The translations under genes were made by a program, and so were the position numbers. Below the pieces are notes generated by a model. It searched no databases. It was not told the origin of the DNA and saw only the letters and a list, made by a program, of their open reading frames with translations. From DATGJX01 sp035279385 (lineage in GTDB: Bacteria; Vulcanimicrobiota; Vulcanimicrobiia; Vulcanimicrobiales; Vulcanimicrobiaceae), in NCBI GenBank assembly GCA_035279385.1, contig DATEHZ010000103.1:1-40023 (forward strand): DNA of 40,023 nucleotides, in the 5' to 3' direction. The stretch's first letter is position 1. Each line of letters starts with the position of its first letter. Positions 1 through 7,809 of this stretch are shown here, piece after piece.

Positions 1-526
1 CGAGATTGCGGCACGCCTCGCATTTCGCATCGCTGCCGGCGGTTACCGCGATGAACGCCGCGCCGAACGCCTTTGCCAGCATGATCGCCGTCGTGCCGAT
101 TCCGCTGCTTCCGCCGTGAATCAACACGCTCTCGCCGGCCCGCAGCCTCGCGCGCGTGAACACGTTGTCGTACACGGTGAACATATTCTCGGGCAGCGTC
201 GCCGCTTCGATAAAATCCCAATTTTCGGGAACCGGCAGCACCAGTTCGCGCGGTACGGCAACGTATTCGGCGTAACCGCCGCCCGCGAGCAGCGCGCAGA
301 CGCGCTCGTTCGTGCCGTCGATGACGCCCGCGATCTCGAGGCCCGGAATATCGGATGCGCCCGGCGGAGGCGGATAATTTCCTTGCCGCTGCACCGCATC
401 CGCTCGCGAAACGCCGGCAGCTTTCACGGCGATCAGCACTTCGCCCGGCTGCGCAACCGGTTTGGCCAATTCCACCGGACGTAGAACTTCCGGCCTACCA
501 GGCGTAGAAATCTCGATCGCACGCAT
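1..526 (-). CDS. NAD(P)H quinone oxidoreductase, PIG3 family (3' end outside window)
   Basis: Zinc-free medium-chain dehydrogenase/reductase that would reduce quinones with NAD(P)H in the cytosol. The 175 visible residues start at an ATG (526-524) and give the N-terminal catalytic domain (MRAIEISTPG, then YPPPPGASD at 51-59 and CALLAGGGYAEY at 77-88). The start of the Rossmann domain follows, with HGGSSGIGTTA at 137-147 as nucleotide loop, and AGSDAKCEACRNL is the last visible part. These motifs are typical of the TP53I3/PIG3-like subfamily. The frame runs off the left edge, so about half the protein is missing. The segment between GLEIAG (62-67) and RVCALL (75-80) is about nine residues shorter than I expect for the family. 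It diverges from the next gene across 51 nt. Confidence 0.87.
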   Translation of the reverse strand, partial: MRAIEISTPGRPEVLRPVELAKPVAQPGEVLIAVKAAGVSRADAVQRQGNYPPPPGASDIPGLEIAGVIDGTNERVCALLAGGGYAEYVAVPRELVLPVPENWDFIEAATLPENMFTVYDNVFTRARLRAGESVLIHGGSSGIGTTAIMLAKAFGAAFIAVTAGSDAKCEACRNL

Positions 527-577
527 GCCCGGAACCTTGCGGGCGCGAAGAGGCCCTCACCTTCCTGGAGGTGCGCT

Positions 578-1120
578 ATGAATCCGGAGATGCTTTCATC
601 GGTGGCGTCCGTCGGCGTTGCCGTGCTGGCCATGGTTTTTACTTCGCTGCTGCTCGCCCGCCAAGTCAGACAGATGGAGCACGAACGCAATGCGCTCGCA
701 ATCCTCGAAGCCATCGAACGGCTTACCGATCCGCGCGTCATCGAGACGTTCGAACGTCTGCGCACTATCGACGAGCGATATCCGACGGATGCGGATCTGA
801 TGGCGAAGTATCCCGGCTCGAAAGATGAACACGACGTTCTGGTGGTCGCACAATTCGTGGAAACGGTCGCATGTCTGGCCCGGCGGCGGGTGCTCGATCC
901 GTCCCTGCTCGTCGACGCTTCGGGCCGTGCGATGCGGCAGCGCTGGGGCAGCATCCGCAACTTCGTCGCGCGGCTGCGCGCGCTCGAACAAAACGAGTAC
1001 ATTCTGGAAAACTTCGAGTGGCTGGCGATGTACAGCGCATGGTGGAAGGATACGCCGCGGCCGCGTTTCGATCGCAATTATCATCCGCAGCAATTTGCGG
1101 CGGTGCAGTTCCGCGTTTAG
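578..1120 (+). CDS. Small membrane-anchored protein, DUF4760-like
   Basis: A 180-residue protein of unknown function. One N-terminal hydrophobic helix (about residues 8-27, SVASVGVAVLAMVFTSLLLA) is followed by a soluble, mainly helical cytoplasmic part rich in Arg, Glu and aromatic residues. The overall plan (one membrane helix, then a four-helix-like body with LAxLxRRxVLD) resembles DUF4760 proteins. That is a pattern judgement, not a search result. The ATG at 578 is preceded by GGAGG at 567-571 with 6-nt spacing, so the start is well supported. It is the only plus-strand gene in the left part of the window. Its stop overlaps the stop of convergent queA by 4 nt, leaving no room for a terminator between them. 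Confidence 0.72.
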   Translation: MNPEMLSSVASVGVAVLAMVFTSLLLARQVRQMEHERNALAILEAIERLTDPRVIETFERLRTIDERYPTDADLMAKYPGSKDEHDVLVVAQFVETVACLARRRVLDPSLLVDASGRAMRQRWGSIRNFVARLRALEQNEYILENFEWLAMYSAWWKDTPRPRFDRNYHPQQFAAVQFRV

Positions 1121-2151
1121 GGTTCGATGAACATCGCGTCGCCGAACGAAAAAAAGCGGTATTCACGTTTGACCGCTTCTTCGTACGCGCGAAGGATAGT
1201 TTCTCTGCCGGCCAGCGCGCTCACGAGGACCATGAGCGTGGATTGCGGCAGATGAAAGTTCGTGATCATCGCGTCGACGACGCGAAAACGAAAGCCGGGC
1301 GTAATAAACAGATCCGTCTCGTCCGCTCCGGCGCGCGGAGCGCCGTATTTTGCGGCCGATCCCTCCAGGGCGCGTACGACGGTCGTCCCCGCTGCAATCA
1401 CCCGGCGGCCCTCACGCTTGGCCGCCGCGATGGCATCGACGCTCGCTTGCGGAATCGAAAACGATTCGGAATGCATGACGTGCTCGTCGAGGCGCCGGCC
1501 TTGCATCGGACGGAAGGTTCCCAGGCCGACGTCCAGCACCAGTTTCACCATCTGCACGCCCTTCTCGCGGAGCGCCTCGAAGACGTCCTGCGTAAAATGG
1601 AGCGACGCGGTGGGCGCGGCGACGCTTCCCGGTTCTCGCGCAAAGATGGTTTGGTAACGTTCCTGCGCTTCTTGCGATTCGTTGTGGATGTACGGCGGCA
1701 GCGGCAGTCTGCCGGCACGTTCCAGAAACTGCTCGAACGGCACGCGCAGTTCGAACTCGACGTCTCGCACGCCGTCGCCGTGCACGCCCACGATCTCGGC
1801 CTCGCCCAGCTCGCCGAACGTGATGCGCTGCCCGCGCTGCAGCCGCCGCCCGGGCTTGCCCAGCGCCTGCCACTGCGTTGCGCTCGGATCGTAGCGTCCG
1901 TGATGCGGTCGCAGGAGCAGTAACTCCACCCGTCCGCCGGAAGGCCGCGTTCCGAAAACGCGCGCCGCAATGACGCGCGTCTCGTTGAGGACCAGCACGT
2001 CGCCTTCGCGCAGATACTCCGGCAAATCGCGAAAGCCGCGGTGTTCCATCTCGCCGCGTCGCAGCACGAGCAAACGCGAGGCATCGCGCGGCGTCGCGGG
2101 CTGCTGCGCGATCAGCCGTTCGGGAAGCTCGAACGAATAGGCGGCGGTCAG
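1117..2151 (-). CDS. queA: S-adenosylmethionine:tRNA ribosyltransferase-isomerase QueA
   Basis: Transfers and isomerises the ribosyl part of S-adenosylmethionine onto 7-aminomethyl-7-deazaguanine in tRNA, giving epoxyqueuosine in the queuosine pathway. Family blocks visible include the N-terminal FELPERLIAQQPATPRDASR, GDVLVLNETRVIAARVFG, SVAAPTASLHFT and TNFHLPQSTLMVLVSA. The first ATG in frame is at 2073, but it lies after the conserved N-terminal FELPERLIAQ block, which is encoded in frame upstream. I therefore place the start at the CTG at 2151 (giving 344 residues, the usual QueA length). No ATG, GTG or TTG is available in frame between 2073 and the pilZ gene end, and no clear ribosome site is seen. 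The gene directly follows pilZ and ends the long minus-strand run. Confidence 0.93.
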   Translation of the reverse strand: MTAAYSFELPERLIAQQPATPRDASRLLVLRRGEMEHRGFRDLPEYLREGDVLVLNETRVIAARVFGTRPSGGRVELLLLRPHHGRYDPSATQWQALGKPGRRLQRGQRITFGELGEAEIVGVHGDGVRDVEFELRVPFEQFLERAGRLPLPPYIHNESQEAQERYQTIFAREPGSVAAPTASLHFTQDVFEALREKGVQMVKLVLDVGLGTFRPMQGRRLDEHVMHSESFSIPQASVDAIAAAKREGRRVIAAGTTVVRALEGSAAKYGAPRAGADETDLFITPGFRFRVVDAMITNFHLPQSTLMVLVSALAGRETILRAYEEAVKREYRFFSFGDAMFIEP

Positions 2152-2156
2152 CCGGT

Positions 2157-2528
2157 CTAGCCCGTCGCTAATCTCCGGCGTTCCATATCCAAAAAGTTTG
2201 CGAGCCGTCTGCGATCTTCTTCGCCTACGTCGACGAAGAGAATGCCGACCTGATACGTCTCGCGTTCGAAGTCGCGAATCCAGCGTATCTCTCCGCGCAG
2301 CGAAAGATTGGGCGGGCTCTTCATCGTGAAGGTGTATTTCGTGCCCTTCGGGAGATACTGATCGGCGATCAGCCGCATGCCGGTTTCGGAAATATCCGCA
2401 ATCGCTCCGCGAAAGAGCATCGACGAAAGCCGATCCTCGACGATGACGTCGATGTACTTGCGCAGGCGCACGCCCTGAACGCGCTTTTCGCCGCCTTCCG
2501 GTTCGCCCGCCGCTTTTCCGTCAGTCAT
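2157..2528 (-). CDS. PilZ domain protein
   Basis: A single-domain PilZ protein of 123 residues. PilZ domains are usually cyclic-di-GMP receptors that control motility or exopolysaccharide. The DxSxxG motif is present (DISETG, residues 45-50), followed by beta strands LRGEIRWIR (77-85) and YQVGILFVDV (92-101). The canonical upstream RxxxR is not clean: the basic stretch is R16..R21-L-R23-K24, so c-di-GMP binding is plausible but unproven. I chose the ATG at 2528. A TTG two codons earlier (2534) is also possible. The start overlaps the spoIID stop by 8 nt, a sign of coupled translation. A c-di-GMP receptor would fit the exopolysaccharide locus at the other end of the window, but that link is inference. 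Confidence 0.85.
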   Translation of the reverse strand: MTDGKAAGEPEGGEKRVQGVRLRKYIDVIVEDRLSSMLFRGAIADISETGMRLIADQYLPKGTKYTFTMKSPPNLSLRGEIRWIRDFERETYQVGILFVDVGEEDRRRLANFLDMERRRLATG

Positions 2529-3528
2529 TTCCAATTCCGGTGCCCGGGTAATAATATGCGATGACCTCGCGCGCGGCGGCGCCCTCGAGCGCCATACCGC
2601 GAGCGCCCCACTGGCACAGTCCCACGCCGTGTCCTAATCCGCCACCTTCGATGGTCACACGCCGGTCCGCCTGCGCGAGCGCGAGCGAACGCACGAGCAG
2701 GCTCGGGAGCACGCGCGTTCCGAGTGCGCGGCGTACGTCCGCAGCCTTGACGCGCTGCGATCCGGATGCGCCCACGAACATCCAAAAATGCGAGCGGCCG
2801 CTGAGATCGGGCGTATCGAGCGTGACCGAGGTCAGATCGCCGATGGATTGCAATTGCGATGCGAGCGTTTGCTGGAAGCGAGAGAGCTGCACGTCCGCTT
2901 TCCACGTGTACCACGGCGAATCGCTGCAGTGCCCGCACTGCACGCCTTGCAGATACGGCAGCGGCGCGCCGCCCCACGCATCGGCGTTCGACTCCGTGCG
3001 TCCGCCGCAGCACGAGGAATAGAGCGCCTGCGCGAAACCGTTTCCGAAACGCAGTACTTCACCGGCGGTTGCGTCGACCGCCGCGGAACTTTGCGGGTGC
3101 TCCGCGTCGATGCCGGTGTAGACTTGATCGGCTTCCGATGGGACGAGATCGTATTCGCGCCGCGGATTGCTGCGCTGCAGCACGTACGTGCGCGCGACGA
3201 TCGCCTGCACTTGCAGCGCAGCCGCCGGCCAAGAGTACGGCATTTCGCGCGATACGACGCTGTAGAGGTAGTGCTCGAGCGGCACGGTGTTCACGACCTC
3301 GCCGCGCGGCGTATTCGAGAACGTGCCGCGATAGCGCCGTCCCTGAAAGAGAAACGCCGAATCGTCGATGGGCTGCGCCGATCCGCTTCCGAGCAGCACG
3401 CGCAGCATCTGCGTCTGCGCTTGGTTTGCCGGATCGATGACGTCGTCTTCCTGAGCCGCGCGCAGGATGACGCGCTTCGAGAGGCTCAGCGTGACGAATC
3501 CGGCGCTCAGGAACGCCCATCGGTTCAC
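2521..3528 (-). CDS. SpoIID/LytB-like amidase-enhancer or lytic transglycosylase
   Basis: SpoIID-type protein of 335 residues, predicted to act on peptidoglycan outside the membrane. In Firmicutes SpoIID is a lytic transglycosylase that cleaves denuded glycan strands. The core block VVSREMPYSWPAAALQVQA (91-109) carries the likely catalytic Glu95, followed by ARTYV. A CCGGRTES block and a C-terminal GHGVGLCQWGARGMA block are also family hallmarks. The start is the GTG at 3528, which overlaps the ruvB stop as GTGA. The open frame continues 35 codons upstream but only inside ruvB. The N-terminal hydrophobic segment (about 5-17) is a short signal anchor. Part of this N-terminus (VTLSLSK onward) is encoded by a palindromic element described separately. 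SpoIID homologues occur in many non-sporulating bacteria, so this does not imply spores. Confidence 0.88.
   Translation of the reverse strand: MNRWAFLSAGFVTLSLSKRVILRAAQEDDVIDPANQAQTQMLRVLLGSGSAQPIDDSAFLFQGRRYRGTFSNTPRGEVVNTVPLEHYLYSVVSREMPYSWPAAALQVQAIVARTYVLQRSNPRREYDLVPSEADQVYTGIDAEHPQSSAAVDATAGEVLRFGNGFAQALYSSCCGGRTESNADAWGGAPLPYLQGVQCGHCSDSPWYTWKADVQLSRFQQTLASQLQSIGDLTSVTLDTPDLSGRSHFWMFVGASGSQRVKAADVRRALGTRVLPSLLVRSLALAQADRRVTIEGGGLGHGVGLCQWGARGMALEGAAAREVIAYYYPGTGIGND
3442..3495. repeat. Imperfect palindromic element inside spoIID 5' end
   Basis: Arms GTCTTCCTGAGC (3445-3456) and GCTCAGCGTGAC (3484-3495) are inverted copies matching at 9 of 12 positions, around a centre containing AGGATGACG and CTTCGAGAG. 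On the coding strand this reads GTCACGCTGAGCCTCTCGAAG, translated VTLSLSK. This resembles the dispersed CTGAGCC-TCGAAG repeats that occur, mostly between genes, in many GC-rich genomes. It is the only copy I find in the window, so repeat status rests on resemblance. Confidence 0.45.
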
Positions 3529-4595
3529 AGCAGCCGCTCCTGCGCGGGCTCGGACGCGCCCCGGGCGCCCAGATGTGCGTACGCGTGCGCGGTGGCTTTG
3601 CGGCCGCTGGCCGTGCGCACCACGAATCCGCACTTGAGCAAGTAGGGCTCAACGACGTCTTCGAGCGTTTCCGCGTCTTCGGTCAGCGTCGCCGCGATGG
3701 CGCCGATGCCGGCCGGGCCGCCTTTATACTGCTCGATAATCGTGCGCAGGAAAGCCCTATCGAGACGATCCAATCCGAGTTCGTCCACGCCTTCGCGGCG
3801 CAGCGCCTCATCGGCGACGGCGCTCGTAATCCGCCCGTTCGCGCGCACCTCGGCGTAGTCGCGCACGCGCCGCAGCAGACGGTTCGCGATGCGCGGCGTT
3901 CCGCGGCTGCGGGCGGCAATCATCTGCGCTCCCTCATCGTCGATCGGCACGCTCAGCACATCCGATGAACGTATGACGATGCGTTTGAGTTCGTCGACGC
4001 TGTAGTAATCGAGATGATGCATGATGCCGAAGCGCTCGCGCAGGGGTGCGGAGAGCATCCCGGCACGCGTCGTCGCGCCGACGAGCGTGAAACGCTTGAG
4101 CGGCAACTTGATCGTCTTGGCGTATGCCCCGCGATCCACGACGAAATCGATCTGGTAGTCCTCCATCGCCGGATACAGAAATTCTTCGACCACGCGGCCC
4201 AAGCGATGGATCTCGTCGATGAACAGAATGTCGCCCTCTTCCAGCGAGGTGAGGATGCCGACCAGATCCTTGGGTTTCTCGAGCGTCGGGCCGCTCGTAG
4301 GACGCAGCGCGCGTCCGAGATCCTTTGCGATGAGCGCGGCGAGCGTGGTTTTACCCAACCCGGGCGGCCCATAGAACAGGACGTGTTCGAGCGGCTCACC
4401 GCGCCGCCGCGCCGCGTCGATCGCGATCTTCAAATTTTCGACGACGGTCTCTTGTCCGACGTACTCGTCGAACGAACGCGGGCGCAGGCTCGCACCGTAG
4501 ACCTCGTCTTCCAGCGTATCTTCCGCGCTGACGATGCGATCGTCCGCGCTTGCGTCCTCCGGCCCGTACAGCTTCTTGCGCGCGTCGTCAGGCAT
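3525..4595 (-). CDS. ruvB: Holliday junction branch migration helicase RuvB
   Basis: AAA+ motor that, with RuvA, drives branch migration of Holliday junctions during recombinational repair. The protein has 356 residues, the usual size. Walker A GPPGLGKT is at 76-83, Walker B ILFIDEIH at 123-130, and sensor-1 GATTRAG at 173-179. The C-terminal winged-helix domain shows IEQYKGGPAGIGAIAATLTE. The start overlaps the end of ruvA by 8 nt and the stop overlaps the spoIID start as GTGA, so ruvC-ruvA-ruvB-spoIID are likely translated as one coupled unit. The N-terminal 30 residues are acidic and variable, as in other RuvB proteins. No odd features are seen. Confidence 0.98.
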   Translation of the reverse strand: MPDDARKKLYGPEDASADDRIVSAEDTLEDEVYGASLRPRSFDEYVGQETVVENLKIAIDAARRRGEPLEHVLFYGPPGLGKTTLAALIAKDLGRALRPTSGPTLEKPKDLVGILTSLEEGDILFIDEIHRLGRVVEEFLYPAMEDYQIDFVVDRGAYAKTIKLPLKRFTLVGATTRAGMLSAPLRERFGIMHHLDYYSVDELKRIVIRSSDVLSVPIDDEGAQMIAARSRGTPRIANRLLRRVRDYAEVRANGRITSAVADEALRREGVDELGLDRLDRAFLRTIIEQYKGGPAGIGAIAATLTEDAETLEDVVEPYLLKCGFVVRTASGRKATAHAYAHLGARGASEPAQERLL

Positions 4596-5214
4596 TGGCG
4601 GCGGCAGCCTTCCGGCGGTAAATCTGGGCCAGCAGCGTCTCTGCGTCGTGAATCTGCGGCGAGGCTTCGAGCGTCGAGCGAATCATCTCTTCGGCTTCGC
4701 CGCGCTTGTACTCGAGCTGCAGCAGCACCGCGAGCGCTTCGTCGGCAAAGTCCGGCATCTGCACCGGTGCGGGTGCGTCCGCCTGCTGAATCAGCAAGAA
4801 CTTCGTCACCTTGCCCTGCAATTTCGCGACGATGTCGCGCGCCTTCTGCTGGCCGATGCCGGGAAGCGTCTTCAAAAAGCCGTGGTCGCCGCGGTCGATG
4901 GCGCCGGCGATGCGCGACATGGGCTGCGAGAACGCGCGCGCCGCGGAACGCGGGCCGATGCTCGCCACGCTGATCAGCGCCTCAAAAAACTCGCGCTCGA
5001 TCGCGTTTGCGAATCCATAAAACGTGTAATGGCCCGTGTTCCCGTCGATATTGAGTACGGAATACACCTCGAGCGCGACGTCTTCTCCTTCACGGGCCGA
5101 AATTTTTTCTTCGACGCATGCCGGCAAGAAGATCTCGTACGAGAGGCCGTGCACGTCCAGTACGACGCTGCCTTCACTGCGCTCGACGAGCGCCCCGCGA
5201 ATGCGCGAAAACAC
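4588..5214 (-). CDS. ruvA: Holliday junction DNA-binding protein RuvA
   Basis: Tetrameric protein that holds the four-way junction and loads RuvB. The 208-residue sequence shows the N-terminal OB-fold (MFSRIRGALVE, then TGHYTFYGFANAIEREFFE), helix-hairpin-helix motifs (LISVASIGPRSAARAF and LKTLPGIGQQKARDIVAKL) and a C-terminal three-helix RuvB-binding domain after an Ala/Pro linker (DEALAVLLQLEYKRGEAEEM). The start codon is a GTG at 5214 that shares one base with the ruvC TAG stop (TAGTG). The final RRKAAAANA tail overlaps the ruvB start. Gene order ruvC-ruvA-ruvB is the common bacterial arrangement. Confidence 0.97.
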   Translation of the reverse strand: MFSRIRGALVERSEGSVVLDVHGLSYEIFLPACVEEKISAREGEDVALEVYSVLNIDGNTGHYTFYGFANAIEREFFEALISVASIGPRSAARAFSQPMSRIAGAIDRGDHGFLKTLPGIGQQKARDIVAKLQGKVTKFLLIQQADAPAPVQMPDFADEALAVLLQLEYKRGEAEEMIRSTLEASPQIHDAETLLAQIYRRKAAAANA

Positions 5215-5696
5215 TAGCGATAGCTCCGGTTGCAGAACGCGAGTGCGAGCGCGAGCGCGTCCGAAACGTCGTTCGGCTGCGGACGGCGGCGCAGGCCGAG
5301 CAGCTGCGTCACCATCTGGTTCACCTGATCTTTGCGCGCGGCGCCCGAGCCGATGAGCGCGCGTTTGACGAGTGAGTGCGCGAGCGTGTGCACCGGCACG
5401 TTATATTGCGCACCGGCCAGACACAGCACCCCGCGCGCGTGGCCCATCATAATCGCGGTGAGCGGATTCTTGTAGGTGGTGTAGAGTTCCTCAATCACCA
5501 TGACGCTCGGCTGCGTGGACGCTACGACCGACGAAATGCCTTCGTGCAGTTCGCGCAGCCGCTGTTCGAGCGAGCCTTTCACCTTCGGCGCGACCACGCC
5601 CGCTTCGACCAGACGCGAACGGCCGCCGGCAAATTCGATGACGCCGTAGCCTGTCGTGCGCAGGCCCGGGTCCACGCCGAGAATCCGCTGCGTCAT
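5214..5696 (-). CDS. ruvC: Crossover junction endodeoxyribonuclease RuvC
   Basis: Dimeric resolvase that cuts Holliday junctions symmetrically after RuvAB branch migration. The RNase H-like fold is clear in 160 residues: GVDPGLRTTGYGV with Asp9, IEELYTTYKNP with Glu69, and NDVSDALALALA with Asp143 and Asp146. These match the four metal-binding acidic residues of the family. The ATG start overlaps the stop of the upstream PASTA kinase gene by 4 nt. This links a DNA-repair module to a cell-wall kinase in one run, probably through gene packing and not function. Confidence 0.97.
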   Translation of the reverse strand: MTQRILGVDPGLRTTGYGVIEFAGGRSRLVEAGVVAPKVKGSLEQRLRELHEGISSVVASTQPSVMVIEELYTTYKNPLTAIMMGHARGVLCLAGAQYNVPVHTLAHSLVKRALIGSGAARKDQVNQMVTQLLGLRRRPQPNDVSDALALALAFCNRSYR

Positions 5697-7756
5697 TGCG
5701 GCGGCTGCGCGCTCGCGCTGTTGATGTAGACGTTGACGGGCGTGCCCGGTCGCGCGGTCGTACCGGCAAACGGCTCGGTGCGAACCACTTTGCCGTCGGC
5801 GCCTTCCGTCGTCGGTGTAATGTTGCCGACGGTGTAGCCGGCGTTGATCAGCGCGTGCTTGGCGTCTTCGAGCGCCATGCCTTCGGTATCCGGTACCTCG
5901 CCGGGAACCGACACCGTGATCTTCACCGCGTTGCCCTTTTCGAGCGGCGTTCCGCCCGCGGGATCTTGTGCGATGACCAGGCCGTTATCCGCCGACGCGG
6001 GATGAATCATGTACACGATGTCGACCGAGTATCCGGCCTTCATCAGCGCCTGGTTCGCGCTGATGTAATCGTTGTTGAGCACGCCGGGCACGTTGGAGAG
6101 GCCGCCGCCCGTGCTCACGACCACGTTGACCGTTTGCGAGTGATCCGCCGGGATCGTCGTGCCTGCGGTCACGTCCTGCGAGGCGATGACGTTCGGCGGC
6201 ACGTTGCTCAGCGCGGCTGTCTCCGTGATGTTGATCGTGAAGCCGTCGCGGGCCGCGATGGCCCGCGCTTTGTCGAGCGTGAGCCCGATGAGACGCGGCA
6301 TCTTGACCGGTGCCGGACCGTCGGAGATGACGAGCGTGACCGTCGAGCCTTGGCGCAGTTTCGTCCCGGCTTTCGGTTTCTCCGAAATGACGGTGTCTTT
6401 CGGCGACGGATCGAATTTGCGATCGATTTTGACGAGGAACTTGTCGTACGCCAAATCTTTTTGCGCGTCCGAAAGTGTGTAGCCCGTAACGTCGCGCACG
6501 CCGACGCTCGGCTTACCGGTACTCACGACCAGCGCGATCGTCGCGCCCTTGGACACCTGCGTTCCCGACTGCGGGTCCTGACTGACGATGCGATTGACCG
6601 CGACCGTGTCGCTCGTCTGCCGCGTGACTTTGTAGTTCAGTCCCGCATTGACGATGGCTTGCTGCGCCTGCGCGTCGCTCATGCCCACGTAATTGTCGAC
6701 GGCGATCTGCGGCGTGGTCGGGCGCGTCGCAAAGTATGCGGCCGCCGCGGCGATGACGAACGCCGCGAGCACGAAAAGCAGATACGGACCGATCGAACGG
6801 CGACGCGCAGGCTCCTCGTCGACGGCCGTGCGGCGGTCGGGAAGGCGCGAGGGACGCGGCGGCGGCTGCGGCACGCCGATCGCCTGCGTCGGCGAATCGT
6901 CTCCCACGGCGTACGCGGCAACCGCCGGCCGCTCACGCGCTTCGCGCAGCGCCGATGCGACGTCGCTCGCGGATTGGAAACGGCGATCGGGTTGCTTCTG
7001 CAGCAGCCGGTTCACGATCGACGCAATCGCCGGGCTGACGCCGCTCTGCTCGGGATCGATCGCCGGCACGGGATCCGAAACGTGTTTGAGCGCGACCGTA
7101 ACCGGAGAGTCTCCGGTGTACGGAAGCGTACCGGTGAGCATCTGGTAGAGAACGACGCCGACGCTGTACAAGTCGGAAGTCTCGTGCAGATCGAGACCTT
7201 GCGCCTGCTCCGGCGAGAGGTAGTAGACGCTGCCCATGACCAGACCCGGCCGCGTCATGGCCATCGTCTGTTGCGACATCGCGCGCGCGATCCCGAAATC
7301 GGAGAGTTTGACCACGTCGTCTTTGGTGATCAAAATGTTCGCCGGCTTGATATCGCGGTGCAGCAGTCCTTGACGGTGCGCGTACGCGAGGCCGTTGCAA
7401 ATCTGCGCCGCGTAATCGATGGCAACCGGTTCGGGCAGTTTGCCGTCGGAGGCGATCATCTCCGCCAGCGACGGGCCGTCCACCAGTTCCATCACGATGT
7501 AATACGTTTCGCCTTCGCGTCCCACGTCGTACGTGTTGACGATGTTCGGGTGCGAGAGGCGCGCGGCGGATTCGGCTTCCTGGTAGAAGCGCCGCACGAA
7601 CTCCTGGTCGGACGCGTACTGCTCGCGCAGCACCTTGATCGCAACGCGGCGGCGCAGCAGCGTATCCGTACCGCAATACACCGTCGCCATCCCGCCCTCG
7701 CCCAGTTTGCGATCGAGCTTATACCGATTATTAAATACGTGCGCTTCGTCTATCAC
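5693..7756 (-). CDS. PASTA-domain Ser/Thr protein kinase (PknB/StkP type)
   Basis: Membrane Ser/Thr kinase that senses peptidoglycan fragments and regulates growth and division. The cytoplasmic kinase domain spans about 10-275: glycine loop GEGGMATVY (19-27), Lys41, HRDIKPAN (133-140), DFG (153-155) and SPEQ (181-184). A Pro/Arg-rich juxtamembrane linker leads to one membrane helix (about 324-343). The extracellular part holds five PASTA repeats of about 65 residues each, recognisable by recurring QDPQSGTQVSKG, EKPKAGTKLRQG, QDVTAGTTIP, QDPAGGTPLEKG and TEPFAGTTARPG segments. The ATG at 7756 follows a 53-nt gap after the PBP gene. Its pairing with a class B PBP is typical of wall-regulation loci. 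No PP2C phosphatase gene lies beside it. Confidence 0.95.
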   Translation of the reverse strand: MIDEAHVFNNRYKLDRKLGEGGMATVYCGTDTLLRRRVAIKVLREQYASDQEFVRRFYQEAESAARLSHPNIVNTYDVGREGETYYIVMELVDGPSLAEMIASDGKLPEPVAIDYAAQICNGLAYAHRQGLLHRDIKPANILITKDDVVKLSDFGIARAMSQQTMAMTRPGLVMGSVYYLSPEQAQGLDLHETSDLYSVGVVLYQMLTGTLPYTGDSPVTVALKHVSDPVPAIDPEQSGVSPAIASIVNRLLQKQPDRRFQSASDVASALREARERPAVAAYAVGDDSPTQAIGVPQPPPRPSRLPDRRTAVDEEPARRRSIGPYLLFVLAAFVIAAAAAYFATRPTTPQIAVDNYVGMSDAQAQQAIVNAGLNYKVTRQTSDTVAVNRIVSQDPQSGTQVSKGATIALVVSTGKPSVGVRDVTGYTLSDAQKDLAYDKFLVKIDRKFDPSPKDTVISEKPKAGTKLRQGSTVTLVISDGPAPVKMPRLIGLTLDKARAIAARDGFTINITETAALSNVPPNVIASQDVTAGTTIPADHSQTVNVVVSTGGGLSNVPGVLNNDYISANQALMKAGYSVDIVYMIHPASADNGLVIAQDPAGGTPLEKGNAVKITVSVPGEVPDTEGMALEDAKHALINAGYTVGNITPTTEGADGKVVRTEPFAGTTARPGTPVNVYINSASAQPPQ

Positions 7757-7760
7757 GGTT

Positions 7761-7794
7761 TAAAAGGCGCTCCGCCCTAGGCTCCGTGGGCGCC
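7761..7794 (-). terminator. Possible weak intrinsic terminator between PBP and kinase genes
   Basis: Read on the minus strand, GGCGC (7794-7790) can pair with GCGCC (7770-7766), and the stem is followed directly by TTTTA (7765-7761). An alternative smaller hairpin, GGCG-GAG-CGCC, uses the same right arm. The stem is short and the U tract is only four long, so it would at most attenuate transcription from the PBP gene into the kinase gene. Confidence 0.35.
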
Positions 7795-7809
7795 GCGAAG
7801 ATTTCATCA

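Noticed and set aside
2521..3528. SpoIID as evidence of sporulation
   Set aside because: No other sporulation gene is present, and SpoIID-domain proteins are widespread in non-sporulating bacteria.
5696..7780. Long open plus-strand frame (694 codons) opposite the PASTA kinase gene
   Set aside because: Antisense shadow with Arg-rich composition and no motif, while the minus-strand kinase and PASTA motifs are unambiguous.
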